Shown in pieces: positions 45,693 to 56,249 of a DNA stretch of 64,000 nucleotides; within the stretch, counting starts at the first letter, position 1, and each line of letters opens with the position of its first letter. The notes beneath the pieces were generated by a model, which worked only from the letters and a program-made list of their open reading frames with translations, was not told the DNA's origin and searched no databases. This DNA comes from Globisporangium splendens (lineage: Eukaryota > Oomycota > Peronosporomycetes > Pythiales > Pythiaceae): the NCBI GenBank assembly GCA_006386115.1, contig VFIW01000022.1, positions 516,643 to 580,642 of the forward strand. The letters are read 5' to 3'. The translations under genes and the position numbers were made by a program.

Positions 45693-46910
45693 TCATCCTC
45701 CATGGGGAACATGCTGCACGATTTGCAGAAACTTGCTGCGCTTCTTGCCGCGCACTGCGCGGACAATGTCCAGAGCGCTATCGCCGTAGGAGTCGCGAAC
45801 CCGCGGGTCCGCGCCTGCGCGAAGAAGGGTCTGCGCACATGGGAGCTGTTCGCGCACCACCGCGACGTGGAGAGCAGCCCAACCGTTCATCTACAGGGGA
45901 AAAACCATCATGCTATCATCCAGATACTCAAACCTAGGAATCCATGATGTTGCTTAGGGCAACGCACCTGGTCCACCGCATTGACCTCCGCACCTTTCTT
46001 CAGGAGAAACTCCAACACCTTGATATGGCCCTGAGACGCAGCCCAATGCAAACCGCTCCATCCATGCTACAGAAGCGAGCTCACAGAGTTTAGTTTCCTC
46101 AAAGCAAGTCATCACAACTAGGCAGAGTTTCATGAGACTTACTTGGTCCGCAACGGTGGCATCCACTTCGCCGCTGTCGAGCATGTCTTCGATTTTCCGT
46201 AGATCAGCTCGATACACGGCGCGCAGAAACGTTTTACTCTCGGCCGAGTCACTTGGGGTCGTTTTCATTGGACCCTCTCCCTGAGTGTCACTGTCCGATA
46301 CATGCTCGTCATGGAGCTCTTGCTTCTTTGACACTTCGTTCTTGGTCTTCGACGGACGCTCTTCATCATCTCCAAAGCTCGAGTATCCGTCGTCATCTGC
46401 CGCAGTAGTTGCCTCGTTGACATTCGGCTTTGCAGCAGGCTGCTCCTTGGGCATATTCGTGGCGATTTGTGCCACGCTTTGTTCCTTTTGAACCTTTGCC
46501 GCGAACTTTCCTGCAGTGAGCGCTTCTTCTTGCTGTACTTCTGCAACAGCTTCATTCATGAGGGTGGCATGCTGCTTACGCTGTTCCACTTGAACCTCCT
46601 TGGCAGTCTCCATCACGGCACTTTCGATTCTCTTGCTCTCCTCTGCATTGATTTCCTGCGCGAGATTCGTCAGCGATACCCTCATCTGAGCCTTCTCCAC
46701 GGCATTTTCCTGTCGCGCGACGTCGAGTAATGACAGCGGCTTCATAGTCTGAGCACCAAGAGCAGCACTCGGTTGCCCAGCTGCTTGGCTCTTTGCGAAA
46801 TCCGCGAGCGAGAGCTTCGGCTCGCCGTCTCCAGTTGACTTGGCTGGCGCTTGCTGCTGCTGCTCCATGGATTTGGCAACATCGAGTAGCGAGATCTTGG
46901 CACTCGACAT
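45693..46910 (-). CDS. ankyrin-repeat protein with repeated N-terminal short motif, three exons
   Basis: Exon 1 (46910 to about 46142) encodes repeats of a short motif: ISLLDVAKSM, LSLADFAKSQ, LSLLDVARQE, VSLTNLAQEI, separated by Gln/Ala-rich linkers, then coiled coil and an acidic YSSFGDDEE stretch. Ankyrin repeats begin KTFLRAVYRADLRKIEDML; exon 2 gives HGWSGLHWAASQGHIKVL and exon 3 MNGWAALHVAVVREQLPC and ADPRVRDSYGDSALDIV. Joins keep phase with GT/AG ends. The four SLxDxA repeats look like a linear binding motif. No named ortholog is recognised; a scaffold role is likely. Confidence 0.8.
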
Positions 46911-47067
46911 CCTGAACCAGTTTGGTCACCACGCAGACGCAAACATGGCGCGACAGACAGCAAGAAACCACGCACACAAAAGCTTCCACACACCAACATA
47001 CATTTCTAAAACCAAATTAGACTACTTGTGTACAATTTACCTGCCAATCAGACGTTACTGGGCTTGT

Positions 47068-50000
47068 TTAGGATCGTTCAATTCGATTGTGCAGACGTTT
47101 CTTGTTGGGCTTCGGAGTTGAAAGGCTGGAACTCTCGAGACCGGAGCCAGACGAGACTGGAATGAGCTTCTTAGTGATCGCCTGGCGAGCTGCTGTGGAG
47201 GCACTGGGAGCGCCGGTATTCATCATCGAACTCTTGGAGCTCAGAGGCAAAGATCGTTTGGAGAGGACATTTTCTCCCACATTTTCCTTTTCCTTCAGCG
47301 CGAGTCTCATTTTCTCGAGCTTTGTCTGGAGCTTGAACTTTTCGTCCGTCAGTTGGCGCACTTCGCCGAGAAGACGATTGTTTTCTTCCTTCATTCTAAA
47401 GTGATACTGGATCTTTTGACGCTTGTTGTCATGACCCACCAGTTTGTCGTTTTCATTTGAGATGTTTTCCAGCCGCTGGCTCTGCATCTGAACTTCTTGT
47501 TCCAGCTTCTTCTTGTCGTTCTTGAGCTGGATAATCAGGAACTCGAGCTCTTCCAAGCGGATGCGGCACTTTTTGTAATCGTCCTTGATCGCTTCGAACT
47601 CTTTTCGAGCAGATGCTGCAGCTTCACTGTCCTGCTCTGCTTGCTTCAGCGCCACTTCCACTTGGCTTTCTTTCTCCGCAATTTCTGCTGAACGGCGATC
47701 AAGCTCATCAGAGAGACTTGCAAGATCAGACTTTCTCTGTTGATCCTTCTTCAAATCGCTGTTTTCTTGCTCCAACTCGTCATGCTTTGATTGCAGCTGG
47801 GCAAGTGCAGCAGTCAGATCGCTGATGTTTAGTTCCTTCGCTGAAAGCTCGCTCTTCGCTCGTCTGATTTCATCGGAAGATCGCTGAAGCTCCGTTTCCA
47901 TTCCAGCCATTCTCTCTTTGCTCAATCTCAGCTTTGTTCGCTGCTCTTCGACAGTTAAACCAAGCTGCTCGCCAGTTCGTATCAGTTCCTTATTGGCATA
48001 AGCCTGCTTCATGAGCTCGTGTTCAGCTTCTTCCAGTCGTTGGCTCAGCGAGCGCTTTTCAGCGTAAAAGATCTGCTCAGTTTCGATGGCAAGAGAGTTT
48101 TTCGACTCAATTTGCTGCTCGAGCTCTTTAAGTCGAATGTGCAGCACTTCCACCTCTGATTCGTGTTCTGCATTTTGTGCCGATTGCGACTTCTTCAGAG
48201 TCTGACTCTCTGCCTTTAGCGTTTTAGCTAGGGTAGCATATTTGCCAAGCTCGTCTGTTTTCGACGCGTTCACTTCATTCGCACGTTCAATCTCACCTTC
48301 CAACGCGACCACTCTTTTCTCAAATTCTCGCTCTCTTGATTTACTTCGTGCTTCTTCAGCTTGAAGATTCTCTTTGACACGTTGAAGCTCTGCAGTTGCA
48401 GTCCGCAAATTTGAATCAAGACCCTTGCATCGTTCAGTAAGGTCGGTCAACAGGGCATTCAGCTCCGATTTTTCTTGAATCAGCAAAGCTTTCTCTTCCT
48501 TCCCCGAGACAACAGATTGCTCCAGCTGTTTGATTTCCTCGTCTCGCTGCTTTAGTGCCGCGTCTTGGACTGCCGAATGACTCTCCTGGTCCTTTACGTT
48601 GCGTTTCAGATCATCAACGTTCGCTGAGAGAGTTTCAATCAAAGTTGCCTGATCTTCGAGTTTAGCATGCTGCTCATCTCTGGTCTTGATGATCTCCTTC
48701 TCTTGTTGCTGTAATTGTGCAATATCGTGTTCTCTCGACGCGATTGCAACCTTCTGATCATCACGAACCTTGAGCAATCCCTCCTTCACTTTCTCAAGAC
48801 CTTGGGCTTGCAGAGAAACTTCTTCAAGCTCCTTTCTCAGCTGCATGAGCTCGCTTGATAGCTCGTCGTTTTCACTCTGTCTCAGTTTCATATCAGCATG
48901 AAGATTGGACAATTTCTCAGCATACTCTTTTTGCAAGACGCCCGACACGTTCTCCATTTCTGCGATTCTCTCTTCGTACGACGTTTTCATTTCTGCTAGC
49001 TTTTTCTCACTTGCTTGCACAGTGTCTTCAAGGTTGCTCTGTAATTGTGTGAGCTCATCGTCTTTGCTTTGAAGTGAGCGCTCGAAATCCCGCGTCAGCT
49101 GCCGAGTCTTCGAAGCGAATTCTTCGTGAAGTCTCTTTTTCTCGCTGTCGTGCCCATTGATGGCACTTGTGAGCTTCTGCTCAGTTTGGACGAGTGTGCC
49201 TTCGGTCTCAGCGAATCTCCCCTCGAGTTGAGTCTTGGTATCCTGCAAAAGAGATTCTGACTCCTTCAATGTAGCAACTTCGTTTGAGGCATTTGACAGT
49301 TGAGTGGCAAGCTCAGTGTTCAAAATACTCATCTTGTCGAACTCAGCACGGACTTGCTCAAGCTCCTCCGCTAAAGACGAGTTTTTCTCTCGCGATTCTG
49401 CCAATTGAGTGTGAGATTCAGAAAGCTCGCTCTCAGTTTTAGCTTTCTCAGCTAACAAGCTCTCGATTTCATTCTGCTTCGAAAGCACGTCTTGTCGAAT
49501 TGATTCATTCGTATCTTCAAGCTTCGTGATGCTCGTGCGGAGCTCGTTTATCACTTGCGTAGACTCTTGAATAGAAGTTTGGGCTTCTTGCAACCTCTGG
49601 TTTGTAGACGATACGTTTGTCTGAAGCAATTCGATCTCTTGTTCCATTTCACTCGCATGTGTCTGGCTGGCAGATAGCTGTAAACGAAGGCTTACGTTTG
49701 TTTCCTCCAACGCAATTAGAGCGGTCTTGAGATCTTCTGTCATGCTACTGAGCTCCGCATTCTCCTTCGCCTTGGCTTCAAGTTTCTCTTCATAGTCTGC
49801 TCGATCTTTAGCTCTTGATTTGTCCAAAGTTTCCAGTTTGTCTTTGTATTCTTGAGTCGTGCGTGCCAACTCACTTTGCAATGCATCCAGAGATGAAGAC
49901 TTCTCGTCGATCGTCTTCTCTAGCTCACCAACGTGCTCGACAGATCTGGATTTGTACACGTCAAATGATGCTTCCAAATTCTCTTTAGCAGTGACCTCGT

Positions 50001-52371
50001 CGTTGTAGCTTGTCTGAAGATCGCTGATTTCAGCCATCTTAGACTCAAGTTGGCCGGCAAGTTCTGCTGATACTATTTCAAAATGATCACGAGCTTCCGC
50101 CAATCGCTTCGACTCTTCTTTCAAGGTTTCGTACTCACTTGCCAGCTGCTGGTTGCTGGTAAACAAGTCCGCGAATTTCGCTTCCAGTTCAAGTCTCACC
50201 TGCTCTTTCTCTCGCTCAGCAAGAAGCAATCGCTCACAATGCTGCTGCTTTTCCTGCTTCAGCACATTATCTGCAAATCGCTTCGCTTCTTCAGCTTCTC
50301 GTAACATGTCTGCGGCGTCTTGTAGCTTCAGATCTCTTTCTTTGTCGTGAATGTTCCAGGCAGCCTCTTTTTGCTTCATATGTAAGAGCTCAAACGAGGC
50401 ATCTTTTGCTTTGTCTTCCGCGGCGGCCACTGCAGCCAGCATCGTGTTGAGTTTAGCATCGTATTCTCGCGCTTGATTGCTCAGAGCTGCTTGCAATGGA
50501 GAGTCCGAGTGTCTATCTTCCATTTGTGAGTCCGAATGGCTCCCTTCTGCATTGAAGCCGCCTTCAGTTGCATTTGAGAGCTGCTGGAGACGATCCTGCA
50601 GATCGTGCTTGTCTCGCACCACATACGCCAGTTGCTTCGTCAACGAGAGAAGCATAACATTCAAATTCTCAATCTCACCTTCGATGTGAGCTGTGCGGTC
50701 GAAACTTGCAAAGTTTTCACTCATCCTTCGTTGCTGGATTTCATCTTGCAATTGGGCTAAGTTTTCTTCTGCTTCTTCACATTTCAGCCGCCACTCAATC
50801 GCATCGACCGATGGCTCATATTCCATTGACTCCTGGTCAATGTCTTCTGAGGACACTGGACTGCCACTCCGCAGTCGAAGCACCATTTTCAGATGAGTTA
50901 TATTCCGCTTCATTTCAGAGCACAGCGACTTCAGGTGTTCTTCTCGCAATTGGAGATGCTCGTAAGATCGTTTCAGTTGACTGTTCTTCTCGATAGAAGT
51001 AGCAAATGCTGCTTCAAGCTCGCGAAAGCGTCCATCGATTGCAGGATCACACTGAGCAAGCGTGCCTGCCGTAAACGACTCGGAGCTTTCTGTCAAAGAT
51101 AGAAGAGGAAGACGTGGTTCTTGTGAGATTTGCATGCTCTCTAAATGCGCTTGATGCAATTGACGACGCAGCCGTTGAATTTCCTCTTGTAGAACCAGAA
51201 CGCTACCAGTTGAGTCTTCATTGATCATAGCATTGTTGCGAATCAGTTTCGCGCGTTGGGCAAACTTGAGCGTCGAGAGTGTTTCGTACGAGGAGTCTTC
51301 AGCGGGAGAAACTGTCGCAATCATGAAAGTCTTGGAGTTTCCGCCCAGCGAGTCCTTGAGCAGGAATGTGAGCTTTGAATCGCGATAATGCACGTGGCGA
51401 TTCTTGCCCGCAGATTGCTCGACAAGGCCCATTATCACGTTTCCGAGCGCTGAAAGGGACTTGTTGATGCTTCCTGCTTCTTTTAATCGGTCGCCCGCTG
51501 TTTCTGTGTTTCTCTGTCGCTCAGAGCCTGCAAGATCCACCAAGTTGAATCGCGACGATCTCATCTTGGTTATTCCATCAGGTGTTGTCTCCTTGGATTG
51601 AATCTGTAAGATGAACACACTATGCGACCGACTGCTTTCGCGATTCATTGCCGTCTGTCCGACACGTCGATTTTGTGCGCCAATGGTCATGAGCTCAGCA
51701 GCTTGCTTGGCATTCGTCACGACACTTTCGATGAGGCCTTCCACGAAAACACCCTTGCGTCCATTCTCACGAAGCTGCAGACCCGCAGCATCTTTTGTGC
51801 TCCCACCGTCCAGCAAATCGTACACTCGCTCGTTGTAGATCTCGAGAAACGAGCACGTAAACGTATGCTGCACATTCGTGTTGCTGCCCTTTGCGACAAC
51901 GTCCTCAAAGAGGTAGTTGAACACACGCGGCACGAGCCCGCGCAAACTGAACTCTCTGTCTGTTAATCGATTCGCTTCAGTGTCGATCACGTGGTCGGGT
52001 CCTTGCATCGTGAACGTCTTGCCTGACCCCGTCTGTCCGTACGCAAAGATCGTGCCATTGTACCCTTGCAAGCACGCTTGCGTGGTCGGTACACCGACGA
52101 CCTCAAACACGTCGTTCTGCGTCGCCTCTTCTCCAAACGCGCGATCGAACGTAAACGTCTTTGGCGCGCTGTTCGGCGCAGCGTGCTTGCTATGCAAGAG
52201 CACGGTCTGCTGCAACGGATCAGACGCAGGAACAATGACGCACTTCTTCACATACGACGGAGCTGCTGGCTGTCCGCCCGCGTTTCTCGTCGTCCACCCA
52301 GCGCCGCCGCCTTCGCGCTCGTTCGGCGGCCGCACGCGGCAAAACACCTTCACGTTCGCCTCTTCCGCCAT
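47068..52371 (-). CDS. kinesin-12 (KIF15/POK-like), single exon
   Basis: 1,767 residues from the ATG at 52371 (the codon before is GTG). The motor is N-terminal: VKVFCRVRPPNEREGG, TQNDVFEVVGVPTTQACLQG, P-loop YGQTGSGKTFTMQG, CSFLEIYNERVYDLLDGG, MNRESSRSHSVF, FNLVDLAGSERQRNTETAGD, RLKEAGSINKSLSALGNVIM, YRDSKLTFLLKDSLGGNS and the neck VLVLQEEIQRLRRQL. The LKEAGSINKSLSALGNVI and RHVHYRDSKLTFLLKDSLGG pattern plus FAQRAKLIRNNAMINED matches kinesin-12. The remaining ~1,350 residues are almost continuous coiled coil, ending in a basic Ser-rich tail. Mitotic/spindle or phragmoplast-like roles are known in animals and plants; role here inferred. Confidence 0.9.
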   Translation of the reverse strand: MAEEANVKVFCRVRPPNEREGGGAGWTTRNAGGQPAAPSYVKKCVIVPASDPLQQTVLLHSKHAAPNSAPKTFTFDRAFGEEATQNDVFEVVGVPTTQACLQGYNGTIFAYGQTGSGKTFTMQGPDHVIDTEANRLTDREFSLRGLVPRVFNYLFEDVVAKGSNTNVQHTFTCSFLEIYNERVYDLLDGGSTKDAAGLQLRENGRKGVFVEGLIESVVTNAKQAAELMTIGAQNRRVGQTAMNRESSRSHSVFILQIQSKETTPDGITKMRSSRFNLVDLAGSERQRNTETAGDRLKEAGSINKSLSALGNVIMGLVEQSAGKNRHVHYRDSKLTFLLKDSLGGNSKTFMIATVSPAEDSSYETLSTLKFAQRAKLIRNNAMINEDSTGSVLVLQEEIQRLRRQLHQAHLESMQISQEPRLPLLSLTESSESFTAGTLAQCDPAIDGRFRELEAAFATSIEKNSQLKRSYEHLQLREEHLKSLCSEMKRNITHLKMVLRLRSGSPVSSEDIDQESMEYEPSVDAIEWRLKCEEAEENLAQLQDEIQQRRMSENFASFDRTAHIEGEIENLNVMLLSLTKQLAYVVRDKHDLQDRLQQLSNATEGGFNAEGSHSDSQMEDRHSDSPLQAALSNQAREYDAKLNTMLAAVAAAEDKAKDASFELLHMKQKEAAWNIHDKERDLKLQDAADMLREAEEAKRFADNVLKQEKQQHCERLLLAEREKEQVRLELEAKFADLFTSNQQLASEYETLKEESKRLAEARDHFEIVSAELAGQLESKMAEISDLQTSYNDEVTAKENLEASFDVYKSRSVEHVGELEKTIDEKSSSLDALQSELARTTQEYKDKLETLDKSRAKDRADYEEKLEAKAKENAELSSMTEDLKTALIALEETNVSLRLQLSASQTHASEMEQEIELLQTNVSSTNQRLQEAQTSIQESTQVINELRTSITKLEDTNESIRQDVLSKQNEIESLLAEKAKTESELSESHTQLAESREKNSSLAEELEQVRAEFDKMSILNTELATQLSNASNEVATLKESESLLQDTKTQLEGRFAETEGTLVQTEQKLTSAINGHDSEKKRLHEEFASKTRQLTRDFERSLQSKDDELTQLQSNLEDTVQASEKKLAEMKTSYEERIAEMENVSGVLQKEYAEKLSNLHADMKLRQSENDELSSELMQLRKELEEVSLQAQGLEKVKEGLLKVRDDQKVAIASREHDIAQLQQQEKEIIKTRDEQHAKLEDQATLIETLSANVDDLKRNVKDQESHSAVQDAALKQRDEEIKQLEQSVVSGKEEKALLIQEKSELNALLTDLTERCKGLDSNLRTATAELQRVKENLQAEEARSKSREREFEKRVVALEGEIERANEVNASKTDELGKYATLAKTLKAESQTLKKSQSAQNAEHESEVEVLHIRLKELEQQIESKNSLAIETEQIFYAEKRSLSQRLEEAEHELMKQAYANKELIRTGEQLGLTVEEQRTKLRLSKERMAGMETELQRSSDEIRRAKSELSAKELNISDLTAALAQLQSKHDELEQENSDLKKDQQRKSDLASLSDELDRRSAEIAEKESQVEVALKQAEQDSEAAASARKEFEAIKDDYKKCRIRLEELEFLIIQLKNDKKKLEQEVQMQSQRLENISNENDKLVGHDNKRQKIQYHFRMKEENNRLLGEVRQLTDEKFKLQTKLEKMRLALKEKENVGENVLSKRSLPLSSKSSMMNTGAPSASTAARQAITKKLIPVSSGSGLESSSLSTPKPNKKRLHNRIERS

Positions 52372-52987
52372 CACCGCTTAACGATCTGCACCACAACACT
52401 GAGTTAGCAACATGGTCCACACGAGTACGACACTCCAGTCAGCTGTGCGCACGTACGTGTGTGTATATGTGTCGACGGACAGATCTCCTGCGCGTCTGCG
52501 GCGCCTTCGTCGCCTTCGTCTCGCGCGCGCTTTTTCTTTTTTTCAAAACCCGCGAAATTATTCAAAAGCAACTCTGTGTCTAAATTTGTAAATAAATATA
52601 AATGGCAGATGCAGAGTGATGGCTATTTAATGAGATTGCATGGTATAATTGGTAGAAAATGAAATGAGTGGGATTTTAGCCAATGGTGGAATGCGATTTG
52701 ATGGCGTGAATGCTTGTGAATGTTCGCGGTTCAGGGGAGTCTGATTGGCGGATATTGTTTGCTGCTGCCAATGGGACGCCGGAGTTCAGCGAATATGCAA
52801 TCATGAAGCGTCACTTGAACGGTTGGAAGAGTGTATGTCAGCAGTACAAAGATGGATACACTTTGCCACCTCGTGTGCCACCTACCTGGTCACTCTTCAA
52901 CTCGCCGCATACAACGACAAGCAGCACGCCCTCGACCACTCTAATCAAGACTCTCCACACTAGCATCGCCTGGCCAGCAAGCCAACA
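52372..52987. other. divergent interval, kinesin-12 / IQ protein
   Basis: 616 bp with several CCAAT/ATTGG copies (for example near 52681, 52746, 52770). No gene. Confidence 0.35.
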
Positions 52988-54238
52988 ATGATGTCCATGC
53001 ACTCGTGTCGCCGTCTCGAAGATCAAGAAGAAAAATCGTTCTCGGAGCTGGAAGTCGAGTTTCTCGAAAGTATCGAGCACAGTCGGATTCCGTCGTTGAA
53101 GAGCATCGCCAACCGCCGCCACTGTCGAGAGTCCATGGCTGAGCGCGTGCACGGGTTGTTTGTGCAATGGCGTGACCGCTGGAGGACGCAACTGGAACAG
53201 CTCAAAGACCAGCTGGCACACAAACTGGTGTGCTGCTGCGGCCACGATTTGAATATGTTTACGGACGAAGATGAGTATGATCAGCTGCAGGTTTTGGATA
53301 AACGATCTGATGCGACGTTGGCGCGTAAGGACACTGCTGCAAAGAGCTTGTCTAGCATTGCGCCATTTTCGGTTGCCATTCAACGCCCTGACGATATGCA
53401 AGCCAAAGTCACTGCGGATTTCGCCCCAGTCGAGAGTTGCTCGAATGTACAACTGGACGACATTTCGTGCGTGCTGAGCAACGTGGCAAGTGTGAGCTAT
53501 GAGCTTGATGCTGCGATCAAAATCCAACGTGTGTTTCACGCTCGCTCAGCGTCAAGCAAATACCTGCGCTGGAAGAAGGAGTGCGCACGCGAGGCAAGTA
53601 AGGCTCGAGCGAATGCCAGTTTTGCACGCGTTGGTCTTGTGCTGAGCTGTCTGATCGTGATGGAGAAGCTCGGTGAAAAGCATCGAAGTAGCGTTGCTGC
53701 GAGTATAATTCAGCACAAATGGAGACGTGTTCAGCACGTGAGCAAGATCGAGTCATCGTCTGTCTCCGATATCCCGAGACAATCAGAGGTCATCTTCTCA
53801 TGTTCTTTATCGCCTGTGAATTGAAAGCGATCTCGAGCGACGGTGGACGAAGTTCCTGGAGTGTCCGGGTCCGACGACGATTTGTCACCAGAAGAAAGTG
53901 ATCTCTTAGCACCAGACTTTCTCGAGCACGAGCCCGTGGTTTTTGTGGAGCGCTGCGTACCAGTAGCACTGCCAGCGACTGCTGTCCGACCGATCGCTGT
54001 CAAGTCGCGTGCTGCCCGTCAAAGGAAAGCTGCATGTGTAATCCAATGCGCGTGGCGATGTGCGATGGCGAGAGAGTATGCAAACGCGTTGCGTCGATTA
54101 AGCGCATACGAGCAGGAGTGCGAGAGTGTCATGCCGACCATTCGTTCGCAAATGAACATCGTACGGCAGCGATTGAATGAACTGCAAAGTCGAAGCAGCA
54201 GCGATTCCAATGTTGAGTTTGACGACGACTGGCTGTAA
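52988..54238 (+). pseudogene. IQ-motif protein interrupted by in-frame TGA
   Basis: From MMSMHSCRRLEDQEEK the frame is open to a TGA at 53822-53824 and then stays open, in the same frame, to 54238. No ATG is near the start of the second part. IQ-like units occur on both sides: AAIKIQRVFHARSASSKYLR and AASIIQHKWRRVQ before the stop, AACVIQCAWRCAMAREYANA after it. This suggests one calmodulin-binding protein of about 416 residues with a single stop codon. Causes could be a recent nonsense change, readthrough or a base error. No GT-AG intron of reasonable size removes the stop. Not named further. Confidence 0.6.
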
Positions 54239-56223
54239 AGCGATGCGATGATCCGAAAATGCCACGACGAAACAGTGGTCCGAAAAGGAAGGAAACTGGA
54301 GAGACGAAGAATAACGAATTCCTGAAGCTTGTGGCTGGTGATTGAGATGCTGATTTTGTGAGCGTGGTGCGCACAAGGATTTGCGAATTCGGTTCGATCT
54401 ATTTCCTCATTTCGAAGCATGTCTGGACGATTTTGCAACTCTCTTCAATGGCTTGTCGTCTCGCAATCTTCGGTACTTGGTCCTCATCACGACCACGTGC
54501 GCGCGCGGCTCAGATGTCATTGCGCGCCTACTCCAATTTCAGCGATTCTCACTGGTACGACGCTCAGGGATTCGTGGCATGTGATCTTCCTGTTTGTTCC
54601 AACGGGTTCAGTAATTGGGTTTCCCTCATGACGGAAATTCTGTCACTTCTCAAGATCAAGCACTTGAGACCCTCGTCACGGTCTCGGTTACCTGCACCAC
54701 AGCATATTGAGCCAATCCGCATCGTCGCGCACGCAAGCAAACCTGACAACCAAGTACACGCTGTTGCATATCGCCAGGACCTCCACGTATTTATTCACCA
54801 AGCGAGAGCGAGTTGAACTATCATTACCAGTAGCCTATCTTTTGAAGAAGCGTACCACACATCAACAATTCAATGTCTGATATGTATAATTTCGTTTTTG
54901 TTTGTTTGCATAGCCATCTTGATGGACCGAAAGTCTCTCTTTCCCACAAATACAGCAACAGTTGATGCACTGCTCAAGATCCGCGACTTTGAAATTGTCG
55001 AGTGACACGAGCATTGGGAGCCGCAGCCTTCGATCGAACTTCTGAGAACAGTGTGTTTTGTCGATCGCAGTGGTTTTGCAGAGCCAAAGAGCAGGCTGAT
55101 TCTGAATGAGGGGTTGTGTAAAGATGGGACACACTTGCCCTAAAACTTGGAGATAGAGTCGTAAATATGATCACAAATTGGTGGGCAATCGGCCATGTCA
55201 AAACACAGCAGGATAACATGCACTCGTTTCCTTTTGGCAATTTCAGCAAGCAATGCAAGTACGCAAAGATGCATCGACCTGTCAGTTGTAGGCAATCAGC
55301 AGGCGGTCGAATGCGTCGTCAAACTTAGCAGACATGCGTGAACACACAAACTCTCTATTGTACCATGCTCGTCGGCTACCTTGTAAAGAGTGCGTTAATA
55401 AACAAAAACAGAATATATTCTTTCACTTTTAAATGCATAGTTCTCTCGAAATGAGCACAAAAGCAAATGCCCAGTATTTCTTGTTTGAATGAGTCGACAT
55501 GAGTCTTTTTGTGTGAAATCAGACTGCCACAACACATTTGAAGAATTAGGCTCCAGAGATGAGTCGGCTACCCCAAACAAGACGAAATAAAACTGATCCA
55601 AATTTGCTCAAATGTGAGCCTCCCATCACCTCAATCATAGATTAAGATTTATATATCCGAGCTGAAAAGCTCCGTTTAGACGAAATGGATGGAACTGCAG
55701 GTCTTCGAACACGGGAGCAGGATCTTGCGAAGATGCTTCCCGTACTTCACGAACGACTTGACTTCTTCGTCTCCGACACTTTGTGAGAGCAGCGACATCG
55801 GATGAGACTTGTTCGGTGGTTTCGGTTCCCACACGACTCGAAGAAGCGCGCTCCTCGGGATCGCTGGGATCAGACACACCTTCGAGCCGTTTTTGCAGCC
55901 CATGTGAGGGAATGTGTAACGATTTGGGGTCTTCTTGAACGCTGATTGGCTGAAAGTCGGAAAGTCGGAACTTGATTGGTCGAAAGTCGGAAAGCGTTGG
56001 CGTGGACTCGGAGGAGGAGGTGGCGACTTGATGGAAAATTGGAAAGTGAATTGAATGGAGGACTTAGTTCGCTCGCACTACATCTAAGCCTCCTTGCATG
56101 CATGCCTATCCTTTTCTTCAACTGATTCGACTTTTCTTCCTATCCAGGTGTTCGACCTGCAACTGTATTTTTATCTGACTAGTTACCTCTAACTGTATAC
56201 TTTTGACCTACATGAAAAGGAGA
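54239..56223. other. interval next to the LINE, no intact gene
   Basis: 2 kb between the IQ gene and the LINE 3' end. It holds the possible decayed minus-strand gene below, two overlapping minus ORFs (55676-55903, 55635-55877) without domains, and a 30-bp direct repeat at about 55943-55995 (tgattgg..gaaagtcggaaag twice). Confidence 0.5.
54407..55330 (-). pseudogene. possible decayed or mis-resolved multi-exon gene, unidentified
   Basis: Several protein-like pieces on the minus strand follow in order: HLCVLALLAEIAKRKRVHVI and FDMADCPPI (about 55270-55160), VCPIFTQPLIQNQPALWLCK and RLPMLVSLDNFKVADLEQC (55135-54960), NKYVEVLAICNSVYLVVRFA and RDDADWLNMLWC ending at a GTAACC donor (about 54805-54690), and VVVMRTKYRRLRDDKPLKRV to a TGA at 54407-54409. 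Adjacent pieces are in different frames; some gaps have GT/AG ends, one only 35 nt apart. It could be a real gene with introns or a pseudogene with indels. No family recognised. Confidence 0.3.
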
Positions 56224-56249
56224 GCCTGACCTCGAGTCCGAGGTCAGGC
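56224..56249. repeat. 11-bp perfect inverted repeat at LINE ORF2 stop
   Basis: GCCTGACCTCG, loop AGTC, CGAGGTCAGGC. The right arm contains the ORF2 stop codon (56244-56246). The arm sequence gaggtcaggc recurs at about 56301 and 56334 inside the ORF2 end. A hairpin near a LINE 3' end could be a reverse-transcriptase recognition structure; this is inference. Confidence 0.6.

Noticed and set aside
53822..53824. selenocysteine codon in the IQ protein
   Set aside because: No selenoprotein family match and no SECIS-like hairpin seen downstream.
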